Shown piece after piece: positions 26,950-35,086 of a stretch of DNA of 64,000 nt. The DNA lies in contig NZ_CP136624.1 of assembly GCF_032917945.1 (NCBI RefSeq), positions 8,789,001-8,853,000 on the forward strand, read 5' to 3'. Position 1 is the stretch's first letter. Each line of letters begins with the position of its first letter. Below the pieces are notes generated by a model, which was not told the DNA's origin, ran no database searches, and was given only the letters and a program-made list of their open reading frames with translations. The position numbers and the translations under genes are program-made. The stretch is from Bradyrhizobium sp. sBnM-33 (GTDB lineage Bacteria > Pseudomonadota > Alphaproteobacteria > Rhizobiales > Xanthobacteraceae).

Positions 26950-27036
26950 CGTCATGGCCGGGCTTGTCCCGGCCATCCAGTCTTTGGTGCGGCAAGGAAG
27001 AAAGACGTGGATGCCCGGTCAAGCCCGGGCATGACG
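26950..27036. repeat. Palindromic repeat, family A
   Basis: CGTCATGGCCGGGCTTGTCC and the inverse ending CAAGCCCGGGCATGACG flank CCAGTCTTT / AAAGACGTGG inner arms between def and fmt. Confidence 0.85.
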
Positions 27037-27052
27037 GTGGAAAGAGTGGGGT

Positions 27053-27580
27053 CTATCCAGCCGCGCGCTTGGCGGCTTTCGTAAACTTCTTCATCACGCG
27101 GTCGCGCTTCAGCTTCGACAGGTAGTCGACAAACAGCACGCCGTTGAGGTGGTCGATCTCATGCTGGATGCAAGTGGCGAACAGGCCGTCGGCGTCCTCC
27201 TCATGCACCTTGCCGTCGAGATCGGTGTAGCGGACACGGACCCGCGCCGGGCGTTCGACCTCCTCGTAATATTCGGGGATCGAGAGGCAGCCCTCCTCGT
27301 AAACAGACATTTCCTCCGACGAGAAAATGATCTCCGGATTGATGAACACCCGCGGCTTCGGCTTGGTCTCGCCGTTCTCATCCTTCTTGGCGAGATCCAT
27401 AGTGATCAACCGCAGGGGCTCCGCGACCTGGATCGCGGCCAGACCGATGCCGGGCGCGTCGTACATGGTTTCGAACATGTCGTCGGCGAGTTTACGGATC
27501 TCCGTCGTCACCTTTTCGACAGGCTTGGAGACGAGCCGCAACTGCTTGTCCGGCAGGATGATGATTTCTCTGATGGCCAT
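27053..27580 (-). CDS. def: Peptide deformylase
   Basis: The 175-residue iron/zinc metalloprotease removes the N-formyl group from new proteins. All three motifs are present: [21 protein letters not shown] and the metal-binding [12 protein letters not shown]. The start [20 protein letters not shown] is conserved. It is the first gene of the def-fmt-truA group and is divergent from rmuC, with a CtrA-type box between them. Confidence 0.97.
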   Translation of the reverse strand: MAIREIIILPDKQLRLVSKPVEKVTTEIRKLADDMFETMYDAPGIGLAAIQVAEPLRLITMDLAKKDENGETKPKPRVFINPEIIFSSEEMSVYEEGCLSIPEYYEEVERPARVRVRYTDLDGKVHEEDADGLFATCIQHEIDHLNGVLFVDYLSKLKRDRVMKKFTKAAKRAAG

Positions 27581-27643
27581 GATTTTTCTCTGGCGCGGGA
27601 TTTAAGCCGCTGACCTGCCGGGGTCAATGCGCCGCAGCGGGCG

Positions 27644-27658
27644 TTAAGGCGTCCTTAA
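27644..27658. promoter_or_regulatory. CtrA-type box (TTAA-N7-TTAA)
   Basis: TTAAGGCGTCCTTAA fits the full consensus TTAA-N7-TTAA of the cell-cycle regulator CtrA and is followed by C, as in known sites. It lies in the 182-base divergent gap between def and rmuC, 64 bases from the def ATG and about 105 bases before the rmuC start. Confidence 0.55.
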
Positions 27659-27762
27659 CCATGATTTTCAAGGCGGCGTTAACCACGAAAATTAGCCCGG
27701 CATTTACCATAAATGTTCCCTCTTCGTTCGCGCAAGCCAGCGAATCGGGCTACAAGGCTGAC

Positions 27763-28971
27763 ATGAATGAAATTCTCTTCACCGTCGGCGACCTGCCGAT
27801 TCACGTGGGCGAGGCGCTGGCTGGCTTCGGCGCGCTCGCATTGGTGCTGCTGCTGGCGATTGCCATCGTCATCGCCCGCTCCGGCCGCCGGGGCGCGGAA
27901 CTGGCGATGGCCCAGGCGATCCGCGCCGACGAACTGGAAGAGCGGCTGAGCGAGATGCTGCGGGCGCAGAGCGAGTCGACCGGGCGGGTTGACGCCATGG
28001 CGCAGGCGCTGGCCGGACGCCAGGCCGAGATGGCGCGCGCGGTCAACGAGCGCCTGGATTCGGTGACGCATCGCGTCGGCCAGTCGATGGAAGCGACCAC
28101 GCGCCACACCATGGATAGCTTGCGGGTGCTGCATGAGCGGCTCGGCATCATCGACAACGCGCACAAGAACCTCACCGACCTGACCTCTCAGGTGACCACG
28201 CTCCGCGACGTGCTCGCCAACAAGCAGTCGCGCGGCGCCTTCGGCCAGGCGCGGATGGAAGCAATCGTGCAGGACGGCATGCCGCAAGGCTCGTACGAGT
28301 TCCAGTACACGCTCTCGTCCGGCAAGCGGCCGGATTGCGTGGTGTTCCTGCCGGATCAGCGGCCGCTCTGCATCGACGCCAAATTTCCGCTGGAGGCGAT
28401 GACCGCGTTGCACGACGCGCGCACCGACGAGGAGCGAAAATTCGCCACGCAGCGCTTGCGCAACGACGTGATGAAACACGTCAATGACATCGCCGAGAAG
28501 TACCTGATCGCCGGCGAGACCCAGGATACGGCGCTGATGTTCGTGCCATCGGAATCGGTCTATGCCGAAATCCATGACGGCTTTGACGACGTGATCCAGA
28601 AAGCCTACCGCGCCCGCGTCGTGCTGGTATCGCCCTCACTGTTGATGCTGGCGATCCAGGTGATGCAGCAGATTTTAAAGGACGCGCGGATGCGCGACGC
28701 CGCCGACCAGATCCGCACCGAGGTGCTCAACCTCGGTGATGACCTCGGCCGCCTGCGCGACCGCGTGCTGAAGCTGCAAAAGCATTTTAGCGACGTCAAC
28801 GAGGATGTGCGGCAGATCCTGATCTCCGCCGACAAGATCGAAAAGCGCGCCGGTCGGATCGAGGAACTCGATTTCAGCAAGACCGATGCGCCGGTGGAAG
28901 TGCCACGCTTCGTCAAGAACAGCGCGCCCGAACTGTTCCCCGCCCCGCGCAAGCTGCAGGCGGGGGAGTAG
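27763..28971 (+). CDS. rmuC: DNA recombination protein RmuC
   Basis: The 402-residue protein has an N-terminal membrane helix (ALAGFGALALVLLLAIAIV), a long coiled coil (about 60-150) and the RmuC nuclease-like core: RGAFGQARMEAIVQDGMPQG, RPLCIDAKFPLEAM (PD-D/ExK-like Asp and Lys in DAKFPLE) and VFVPSESVYAEI. It limits sequence inversions. The ATG at 27763 is preferred to 27661, which lies in the CtrA-box region. Confidence 0.93.
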   Translation: MNEILFTVGDLPIHVGEALAGFGALALVLLLAIAIVIARSGRRGAELAMAQAIRADELEERLSEMLRAQSESTGRVDAMAQALAGRQAEMARAVNERLDSVTHRVGQSMEATTRHTMDSLRVLHERLGIIDNAHKNLTDLTSQVTTLRDVLANKQSRGAFGQARMEAIVQDGMPQGSYEFQYTLSSGKRPDCVVFLPDQRPLCIDAKFPLEAMTALHDARTDEERKFATQRLRNDVMKHVNDIAEKYLIAGETQDTALMFVPSESVYAEIHDGFDDVIQKAYRARVVLVSPSLLMLAIQVMQQILKDARMRDAADQIRTEVLNLGDDLGRLRDRVLKLQKHFSDVNEDVRQILISADKIEKRAGRIEELDFSKTDAPVEVPRFVKNSAPELFPAPRKLQAGE

Positions 28972-29008
28972 CGATCGTTGCGTTGCCTCGCTATCGCCAC
29001 ATATCAAG

Positions 29009-29408
29009 CTGTCATCGCCCGGCTTGACCGGGCGACCCAGTATCCCAGAGGCCGCAGTTGGGAACACACAGCTATTACGTCTACATTCTGGCCAGCCGCA
29101 TCGGTGGAACGCTTTACATCGGCGTGACGAATGGATCTGATCCGACGCATTGGCGAGCATAAGTTGAAGGTCGCCGAGAGCTTCACCAAAAGCACGACGT
29201 GACGCGGCTCGTTTTATTTCGAAATCTTCGACCAAATCGAACACGCGATCCAGCGCGAAAAGCGGCTCAAGAAATGGCCCCGAGCCTGGAAGATCTCGCT
29301 GATCGAGAAACAAAATCCGGACTGGATTGATCTTTATCCTGAAATTGCCGGGGGCGGCGGATAGGCCTCTGGAATACTGGATCGCCCGGTCAAGCCGGGC
29401 GATGACAG
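29009..29408. mobile_element. Family B palindromic element carrying a GIY-YIG gene
   Basis: Terminal arms of 45 bases (29009-29053 and 29364-29408) are inverted copies with 43 of 45 matches by eye, starting CTGTCATCGCCCGGCTTGAC and ending ...CCGGGCGATGACAG. Between them lies only the decayed GIY-YIG gene. The arms match those of the gene-less family B palindromes in this window, so this may be the parent form of the repeat. Confidence 0.7.
29058..29364 (+). pseudogene. GIY-YIG endonuclease, three frameshifts
   Basis: With shifts corrected the protein reads GTHSYYVYILASRIGGTLYI, GVTNDLIRRIGEHK, FTKKHDVTRLVYFE, REKRLKKWPRAWKISLIE and NPDWIDLYPEIAGGGG. This is a YhbQ-like GIY-YIG nuclease of about 100 residues with the YVYILAS...LYIGVT signature and catalytic Arg and Glu present. 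Breaks lie at about 29133 (extra G), 29190 (one A short) and 29213 (extra T). The start is probably TTG at 29058, and the stop uses the first base of the right arm. Confidence 0.75.
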
Positions 29409-29442
29409 TCTTTTTGTTGCAAAATCTGCTAACACCCCCTCC

Positions 29443-30807
29443 ATGACCACACCAGAATCCGCTTCGGTTTCATCTGAGAAAGCCCCCGCGCCAAACTGGC
29501 GCGAGGCCTGGGCCGTGTACCTCCAGCCGCGCGTGCTGATCGTGCTGCTGCTCGGCTTTTCGTCCGGGCTGCCATTGGCGCTGTCGGGATCGACGCTCCT
29601 GGTGTGGATGAGGGAATCCGGCGTCGATCTCGGCACCATCGGACTGTTCGCGCTGGTCGGTACGCCCTACACGCTGAAATTTGCCTGGGCGCCGCTGGTC
29701 GATGCGCTACATGTGCCGATCTTCACCCGTGCCTTCGGCCGCCGCCGTGGCTGGCTGGTGTTCTCGCAACTGCTGCTGATCGGCGCGATCCTGTTGCTGG
29801 CGCTGACCGACCCGGTGCGCTCGCCGCTGTTCGTGGCGCTCGGCGCGCTTCTGGTCGCGACCATGTCCTCGACGCAGGACATCGTGGTCGACGCGTTCCG
29901 CGTCGAGAGCCTGCCCGAAAGCGAACAAGCCGCCGGTATGGCCTCCTACGTCGCGGCCTACCGGATTGGCATGCTGGTCTCGACGGCCGGCGTGCTGTTC
30001 CTCGTAAGCGCGTTCGAGGACACCGGCATCGGGCGCAACGCCGCGTGGATGTGGGGCTATGTCGTCATGGCCGCGCTGGTGCTGATCGGCACCGTCACGG
30101 CGCTGGCCGCCACCGAGCCCGAGCAATCCGTGCGCGCGGAGGCCAAGACCCGCGACGAGGCTGCATTGTCTCGCATTATGCATGCGGCGATCGGGGCGTT
30201 CTCCGAATTTCTGACCCGCAAGCATGCTTTCGCGGCGCTGGCCTTCGTGGTGCTGTTCAAGCTCACCGACGCGTTTTCCGGCACCATGACCGCGCCGTTC
30301 GTGATCGACCTCGGCTTCACCCGCAACGACTACGCCGCGATCGTTAAGGGCGTCGGTCTCGCCGCGACCCTGATCGGCGGCTTTGCCGGCGGCTATGTGG
30401 CGCGGCGCTACTCGCTGGTCGCAAGCCTCTGGATCGGCGGCGTGCTGCAGGCGATCTCCAATCTGGTGTTTGCGTGGCTCGCCTTTGTCGGCACCAACCA
30501 ATGGGCATTGGCCGCCGCCATTTCGGCGGAAAACTTCACCGGCGCGATCGGCACCGTGATCTTCGTCGCCTATCTCTCGGCGCTGTGCCAGAACCCGTTG
30601 CATACGGCGACCCAATACGCGCTGCTCACCGCGCTGGCCGCTGTCGGGCGCACCTATCTGTCCTCCGGCGCCGGTTATGTCGCGGAGGCCACGGGCTGGC
30701 CGCTGTTTTTCGTGATCTCCGTTGCGGTCGCGGTGCCGAGCCTGATTCTGATGGCCTGGCTGCAACGGCGCGGGCATTTTGAGGCGCTGGGGCCGGTGCG
30801 GGTTTAG
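29443..30807 (+). CDS. AmpG-like muropeptide MFS transporter
   Basis: The 454-residue protein has 12 or so membrane segments. It carries the AmpG pattern near the N-terminus (VLLLGFSSGLPLALSGSTLL, VGTPYTLKFAWAPLVDAL) and SSTQDIVVDAFRVESLPESE in the first loop region, which is characteristic of the AmpG / PAT family. AmpG imports anhydromuropeptides for peptidoglycan recycling and links to beta-lactamase induction; substrate is inferred. The gene follows the GIY-YIG palindrome and precedes another family B palindrome. Confidence 0.88.
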   Translation: MTTPESASVSSEKAPAPNWREAWAVYLQPRVLIVLLLGFSSGLPLALSGSTLLVWMRESGVDLGTIGLFALVGTPYTLKFAWAPLVDALHVPIFTRAFGRRRGWLVFSQLLLIGAILLLALTDPVRSPLFVALGALLVATMSSTQDIVVDAFRVESLPESEQAAGMASYVAAYRIGMLVSTAGVLFLVSAFEDTGIGRNAAWMWGYVVMAALVLIGTVTALAATEPEQSVRAEAKTRDEAALSRIMHAAIGAFSEFLTRKHAFAALAFVVLFKLTDAFSGTMTAPFVIDLGFTRNDYAAIVKGVGLAATLIGGFAGGYVARRYSLVASLWIGGVLQAISNLVFAWLAFVGTNQWALAAAISAENFTGAIGTVIFVAYLSALCQNPLHTATQYALLTALAAVGRTYLSSGAGYVAEATGWPLFFVISVAVAVPSLILMAWLQRRGHFEALGPVRV

Positions 30808-30835
30808 TTGCTCGCCGGCATCCGCAAACCCAAAT

Positions 30836-30939
30836 CGTCGTCACCCGCGAAAGCGGGTGATCCAGTATTCCAGAACAGTTGCGATAGAGCCGAGAGAGCG
30901 CGGCGTACTGGATCGCCCGGTCGAGCCGGGCGACGACAG
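30836..30939. repeat. Palindromic repeat, family B
   Basis: CGTCGTCACCCGCGAAAGCG...GATCCAGTATTCCAGA mirrors GCGTACTGGATCGCCCGGTC ...GGGCGACGACAG. Confidence 0.85.
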
Positions 30940-30967
30940 CGGTATCTGTGGCAAGGACAACAGCTCC

Positions 30968-31387
30968 TCAGTGCTTCGTCACCACGCTCCACTTGGTGAT
31001 TACGGCCTCGCTGATCTGCCCGGCATCCTGCGCGCAGGCGACTTCGTCGACCTTGACCGAAATTTCCTTGCCGATGAAATTCTTCAATTGTGCAGCCTGC
31101 GCCTCGCTGCTGGTGACGAGCTGGAACGTCTCAGGCCCCGTTTCGAGATCGCAGAGCCCGTTCGGCGGCGGCAGCCGGCGCGGCTCGCTGATGATCTGGT
31201 AGGTGGCGGCGCGCTTCTTGCCGCCCTTCATGGCGTTGAGTTCGCCGGACAGGACGTCGCCGGCATTGATCGGCTTGCCCGGCTTCGGCGCGGGCTCGGC
31301 CTGCTGCGCCCATGCGGAAGGCGCGATCAGCGCCGCCGCCATGATGGCCGCAAAACAATAGCGCTTGCCGAATCGTGGTTTCGTCAT
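30968..31387 (-). CDS. Small secreted hypothetical protein
   Basis: The 139-residue product starts at the ATG at 31387 with a signal peptide (CFAAIMAAALIAPSAWAQQA). The mature part is rich in Lys/Pro at the N-terminus (EPAPKPGKPINAGDVLSGEL), has a conserved-looking ATYQIISEPRRLPPPNGLCD and ends with IGKEISVKVDEVACAQDAGQ. I do not recognise a family. Two cysteines (CDLE and VACA) may form a disulfide. It lies 25 bases after the end of recR on the same strand and may be in that operon. Confidence 0.6.
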   Translation of the reverse strand: MTKPRFGKRYCFAAIMAAALIAPSAWAQQAEPAPKPGKPINAGDVLSGELNAMKGGKKRAATYQIISEPRRLPPPNGLCDLETGPETFQLVTSSEAQAAQLKNFIGKEISVKVDEVACAQDAGQISEAVITKWSVVTKH

Positions 31388-31412
31388 GTCGATCAGTTCC
31401 GTTTGGTGATGG

Positions 31413-32018
31413 TTAGAACAGCGTTCGCTGCCGCATGGCAGCCGATAGCGTACCTTCGTCGAGATAATCAAGCTCGCCGCCGACAGGCACGCCATGGGCA
31501 AGCCGGGTGATCTTGACGTTGGCGTCCTGCAGGAGATCGGTGATGTAATGGGCTGTGGTCTGGCCATCAACCGTGGCGTTCAGCGCGAGCACGATTTCGC
31601 TGACTTGTGATTCGTGCGCGCGTGCGACCAGCGCGTCGATTGTCAGATCCTGCGGACCGACGCCGTCGAGTGGCGACAATGTGGCGCCGAGCACGTGATA
31701 GCGGCCGTTGGTCGCATTCGCCCGCTCCAACGCCCAGAGGTCAGCGACGTCGGCGACCACAACGATGGTCGAAGGATCGCGCCGCGGGTCGGTGCACACG
31801 GTGCAGGGATTTTGCGTATCGATATTGCCGCAGGTCTTGCAGACCTGAATCCTGTCGATTGCAACCTGCAGCGCGCTGGCCAGCGGCGTCATCAGCGCCT
31901 CGCGCTTCTTGATCAGGTGCAGAGCCGCGCGCCGCGCCGAGCGCGGCCCTAACCCCGGCAGGCGCGCCAGAAGCTGGATCAGGCGTTCGATTTCAGGGCC
32001 GGCAACGCTTGCTGCCAT
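31413..32018 (-). CDS. recR: Recombination mediator protein RecR
   Basis: The 201-residue RecR has the helix-hairpin-helix [20 protein letters not shown], the C4 zinc finger [16 protein letters not shown], the Toprim core [14 protein letters not shown] and the C-terminal [16 protein letters not shown]. It works with RecO in the RecF pathway. The start codon lies one base after the ybaB stop, so dnaX-ybaB-recR form a tight operon on the minus strand. Confidence 0.97.
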   Translation of the reverse strand: MAASVAGPEIERLIQLLARLPGLGPRSARRAALHLIKKREALMTPLASALQVAIDRIQVCKTCGNIDTQNPCTVCTDPRRDPSTIVVVADVADLWALERANATNGRYHVLGATLSPLDGVGPQDLTIDALVARAHESQVSEIVLALNATVDGQTTAHYITDLLQDANVKITRLAHGVPVGGELDYLDEGTLSAAMRQRTLF

Positions 32019-32019
32019 T

Positions 32020-32343
32020 TCAGCCGAGACCGAGAAGTCCAGGCGGCAGGCCGAGCCCGCCGGTCAGCGCCTGCATCTTTTCCATCGCCGCGGTTTCCGC
32101 TTTGCGCCGTGCGTCGTTATGCGCGGTGACAAGCAGATCCTCGAGCACTTCGCGCTCGTCGGCCTTCATCAGCGACGGATCGATCTTCACGCCCTTCACT
32201 TCCATCTTCGCGGTCATGCGCACGGCAACCAGCCCGCCGCCGGAAATGCCCTCGACCTCGAGATTGCCGAGTTCTTCCTGCATCGCCTGCATCTTGGATT
32301 GCAGCTCCGCCGCCTGCTTCATCATGCCGAGAAAATCAGCCAT
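32020..32343 (-). CDS. YbaB/EbfC family nucleoid-associated protein
   Basis: The 107-residue protein reads [20 protein letters not shown], then [20 protein letters not shown] and [20 protein letters not shown], the normal YbaB fold sequence. YbaB proteins are small DNA-binding dimers that coat or compact DNA. It sits between dnaX (24 bases upstream) and recR (one base), its conserved place in many bacteria. Confidence 0.95.
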   Translation of the reverse strand: MADFLGMMKQAAELQSKMQAMQEELGNLEVEGISGGGLVAVRMTAKMEVKGVKIDPSLMKADEREVLEDLLVTAHNDARRKAETAAMEKMQALTGGLGLPPGLLGLG

Positions 32344-32367
32344 TCATCCGTCCTCTCGAGAGTCCGA

Positions 32368-34224
32368 TCAGTCGTCGTCGCCGTCGGAAGTCTCGTTCAA
32401 GTCGTCAGTGATAATATTGGATTCCGGCGGCTCGGCGGCAAGCCTTCGCACCTCGACGACCTTGGCGCCGGGAAACCGCGCCAGCACCTCCTGGACGCGC
32501 GGATCGGCCTCGGCTGCGCGGGCGTGCTCGTTTCTCGCCTGCTCGTTCTGCGAGCGCAATGTCGGCTGGCCGGCCTCGTTGGAGACGATCACGGTCCAGC
32601 GCCGCCCGGTCCACAGTTCCAGCTTGCGGGAGAGGTCGTTGACCAGCCCGCGCGCCGCGTTGCGCTCCAGCGCCACTTCCAGCCGGCCGTCCTCGAATCG
32701 GACGAGGCGCATATCGGACTCCAGCGCCGTCTTGGCCAGGATATCGCGTTTCTCGCCGGCGAGCGCGACGAGTTGCGGAAAGGTGGTGATCCGCAGAACG
32801 GGCGCGGATTCGGTTTGGGCCGACGGCGCCATCTGCGGGCGCGCGGAAGCTTCCGCGCCGGAGCGGGGCGAGGCCGGCGCCCGCATCGGCGATGCAGACA
32901 TCGACGACGAACCCGGCATCGAGGACATGGTCGGGGCCGGCGCAGCCCGCGTTGGCGCCGCGCTGCCCGCGGCGATTTGCGCGCCCCCGCCGTTCTGGTC
33001 GAGCATCCGGATCGCTTCGTCCGGCGTCGGCAAATCGGCGACATAGGCGATGCGAACCAACACCATTTCGGCTGCCGCCGCCGGCCGGGTCGCAGTCTGC
33101 ACCTCGGTGATGCCCTTGAGCAGCATCTGCCACATCCGCGACAGCACCCGCATCGACAGCTTTGCGGCAAATTCGCGGGCGCGGACGCGCTCCGTCTCGC
33201 CGAAAGCGACGTTGTCGGCGGTAGCGGGAACGATCTTCACGCGGGTAACGAAATTGACGAATTCGGCAAGGTCGGACAGCACCACGACCGGATCGGCACC
33301 CACGTCATATTGGCTGCGGAATTCGCCGAAGGCGCTTGCGATATCGCCGCGCGCCAGATGCTCGAACAGGTCGATCACCCGGGTGCGATCCGCAAGACCC
33401 AGCATCTGCCGCACGGCGTCGGCACGGACAAGGCCCGCCGCATGCGCGATTGCCTGATCGAACAGCGACAGCGAATCGCGCACCGAACCTTCCGCAGCGC
33501 GGGCGATGATGCCGAGCGCCTCGGGTTCGACCTCGACACCTTCCTTTTTCGCGATGTTGGACAGATGCGCCATCAGCACATCCGCCTCGACGCGGCGGAG
33601 ATCAAAACGCTGGCAGCGCGACAGCACCGTAACAGGGACTTTGCGGATTTCGGTGGTGGCGAAGACGAATTTGGCGTGCTCGGGCGGCTCTTCCAGCGTC
33701 TTCAGGAAGGCGTTGAACGCGGCCGTCGATAGCATGTGGACTTCGTCGATGATGTAGACCTTGTAGCGGGCGCTGGCCGGCGCATAGCGCACGCTGTCAT
33801 TGATCTGGCGGACGTCGTCAACGCCGGTATGGGACGCGGCGTCCATTTCCAGCACGTCCATGTGCCGGCTTTCCATGATCGCCTGGCAGTGCACGCCGAG
33901 GTCCGGCATGTGGATAGTCGGCCCCTTCACCGAACCGTCAGGTTTTTCGTAATTGAGCGCGCGGGCGAGAATCCGCGCCGTGGTGGTTTTGCCGACGCCG
34001 CGGACGCCGGTCAGGATCCAGGCCTGCGGAATCCGGCCCGTTTCGAACGCATTCGAAACGGTGCGGACCATGGCCTCCTGGCCAATCAGGTCGTCGAAGC
34101 TCGAGGGGCGGTATTTTCGCGCCAGGACCCGGTAGGGCTTGGCGGTCTCAGGCCTGCCGCCGAGATCGAAGCCGGCCGATCCGGCGCCTTCGGGGTGATC
34201 GGGGGGAGCGCCAGCATCACTCAT
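32368..34224 (-). CDS. dnaX: DNA polymerase III subunit gamma/tau
   Basis: The 618-residue clamp-loader ATPase has Walker A TGVRGVGKTTTARILA, Walker B VYIIDEVHMLSTAAF, Sensor 1 FATTEIRKVPVTVLSRCQRF and Sensor 2 region GSVRDSLSLFDQA. The zinc-module segment reads HMPDLGVHCQAIMES, so only one of the four usual cysteines is present. A Pro/Ala/Met-rich linker and a C-terminal tau-like domain (RRWTVIVSNEAGQPTLRSQN) follow. It begins the dnaX-ybaB-recR operon, about 110 bases from the SRP RNA gene. Confidence 0.97.
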   Translation of the reverse strand: MSDAGAPPDHPEGAGSAGFDLGGRPETAKPYRVLARKYRPSSFDDLIGQEAMVRTVSNAFETGRIPQAWILTGVRGVGKTTTARILARALNYEKPDGSVKGPTIHMPDLGVHCQAIMESRHMDVLEMDAASHTGVDDVRQINDSVRYAPASARYKVYIIDEVHMLSTAAFNAFLKTLEEPPEHAKFVFATTEIRKVPVTVLSRCQRFDLRRVEADVLMAHLSNIAKKEGVEVEPEALGIIARAAEGSVRDSLSLFDQAIAHAAGLVRADAVRQMLGLADRTRVIDLFEHLARGDIASAFGEFRSQYDVGADPVVVLSDLAEFVNFVTRVKIVPATADNVAFGETERVRAREFAAKLSMRVLSRMWQMLLKGITEVQTATRPAAAAEMVLVRIAYVADLPTPDEAIRMLDQNGGGAQIAAGSAAPTRAAPAPTMSSMPGSSSMSASPMRAPASPRSGAEASARPQMAPSAQTESAPVLRITTFPQLVALAGEKRDILAKTALESDMRLVRFEDGRLEVALERNAARGLVNDLSRKLELWTGRRWTVIVSNEAGQPTLRSQNEQARNEHARAAEADPRVQEVLARFPGAKVVEVRRLAAEPPESNIITDDLNETSDGDDD

Positions 34225-34334
34225 CGGTCGATCCGCAATTGATTGTCTCTCAGGGCCGGCTTGCGGAACGGAGCAAGATCAGGCGCACGGCGCGGACCCG
34301 GCCGCTTCCATGCGCTTTTCGCTCGAAAAACAGG

Positions 34335-34431
34335 TAGGAGACTGACGAGCGACCCGATCCGGACCTCGTTAGGGCTGCTTCCTTCCGGACCTGACCCGGT
34401 TGGCGAGTGGCTCGTCCACCGCCAATCTCCC
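34335..34431 (-). ncRNA. ffs: 4.5S signal recognition particle RNA
   Basis: The minus strand contains the universal SRP Alu-less tip GTCCGGAAGGAAGCAGCC preceded by GGTCA. Outer strands GGGAGATTGGCGG...GACGAGC and GCTCGTCAGTCTCC pair over the whole length to make the single long hairpin of bacterial small SRP RNA. It lies just upstream of dnaX in the same direction. The RNA binds Ffh for membrane targeting. Confidence 0.92.
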
Positions 34432-34478
34432 GATCCCTATTTGGGGCCAAAAGGGCCGGAAAGCAAGCGGGGCTTTCC

Positions 34479-34580
34479 CTGTCATACCCCGCGAAAGCGG
34501 GGTATCCAGTATGCTGCGGCCCATCGGTGAAACGGCAGCGCCGCGGCGTACTGGATCACCCGCTTTCGCGGGTGATGACG
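34479..34580. repeat. Palindromic repeat, family B
   Basis: CTGTCATACCCCGCGAAAGC...GGTATCCAGTATGCTGC mirrors GGCGTACTGGATCACCCGCT...GCGGGTGATGACG. Confidence 0.85.
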
Positions 34581-34632
34581 CCTTGCTATGAAACGAGAGG
34601 AGTGCCCTCCAGAAGGCACTTATAGGCCCGAC

Positions 34633-35082
34633 ATGCATCGGGCATGGGAACTCTTGATGCCCTCTGACGCCTCCGCCTGGTCGCTGCATTCCCAGCTCAA
34701 GAAGGACACCATCGACATCGGCGACTTGCCGCTGTGCAAGGTGCTGGTCATCAAGGACGCGCATTACCCGTGGCTCCTCCTGGTGCCGCGCCGGGAGGGT
34801 GCGGTGGAAATCATCGATCTCGACGACGTCGCGCAGGCGCAGTTGATGACCGAAATCGCGCGGGTTTCGCGGGCGCTCAAAGAGATCACCAAATGCGACA
34901 AGCTCAATGTTGCCGCGCTCGGCAATCTGGTGCCGCAGTTGCATGTCCACGTCATCGCGCGACGCACCAGCGATGCGGCCTGGCCGCGCCCGGTCTGGGG
35001 CGTGATGCCGCCGCTGGCGCACGACGCCGAGGAAGTCCAGAATTTCATCAACGCGCTTCGCCGCAAGATCTGGTTGGGTTGA
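34633..35082 (+). CDS. HIT-family protein with a degenerate third His
   Basis: The 149-residue protein resembles the HIT family: CKVLVIKDAHYPWLLLVPRR, a helix with DLDDVAQAQLMTEIARVSRA, and VPQLHVHVIARRTSDAAWPR. The canonical His-x-His-x-His-x-x motif is HVHVIAR here, with the third His replaced by Ile; related proteins in this subgroup seem to share this. Such proteins bind or hydrolyse nucleotides. The start is ATG 34633 or the later ATG at 34657. It lies four bases before nudC, so they are likely co-transcribed. Confidence 0.75.
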   Translation: MHRAWELLMPSDASAWSLHSQLKKDTIDIGDLPLCKVLVIKDAHYPWLLLVPRREGAVEIIDLDDVAQAQLMTEIARVSRALKEITKCDKLNVAALGNLVPQLHVHVIARRTSDAAWPRPVWGVMPPLAHDAEEVQNFINALRRKIWLG

Positions 35083-35086
35083 ACAG

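Noticed and set aside
31909..33732. 607-codon plus-strand ORF
   Set aside because: It lies antisense to dnaX and ybaB, has Arg/His-rich low-complexity composition and no domain; it is a shadow.
34250..34450. 66-codon minus-strand ORF near dnaX
   Set aside because: It runs through the SRP RNA gene, whose tip sequence and pairing explain the region.
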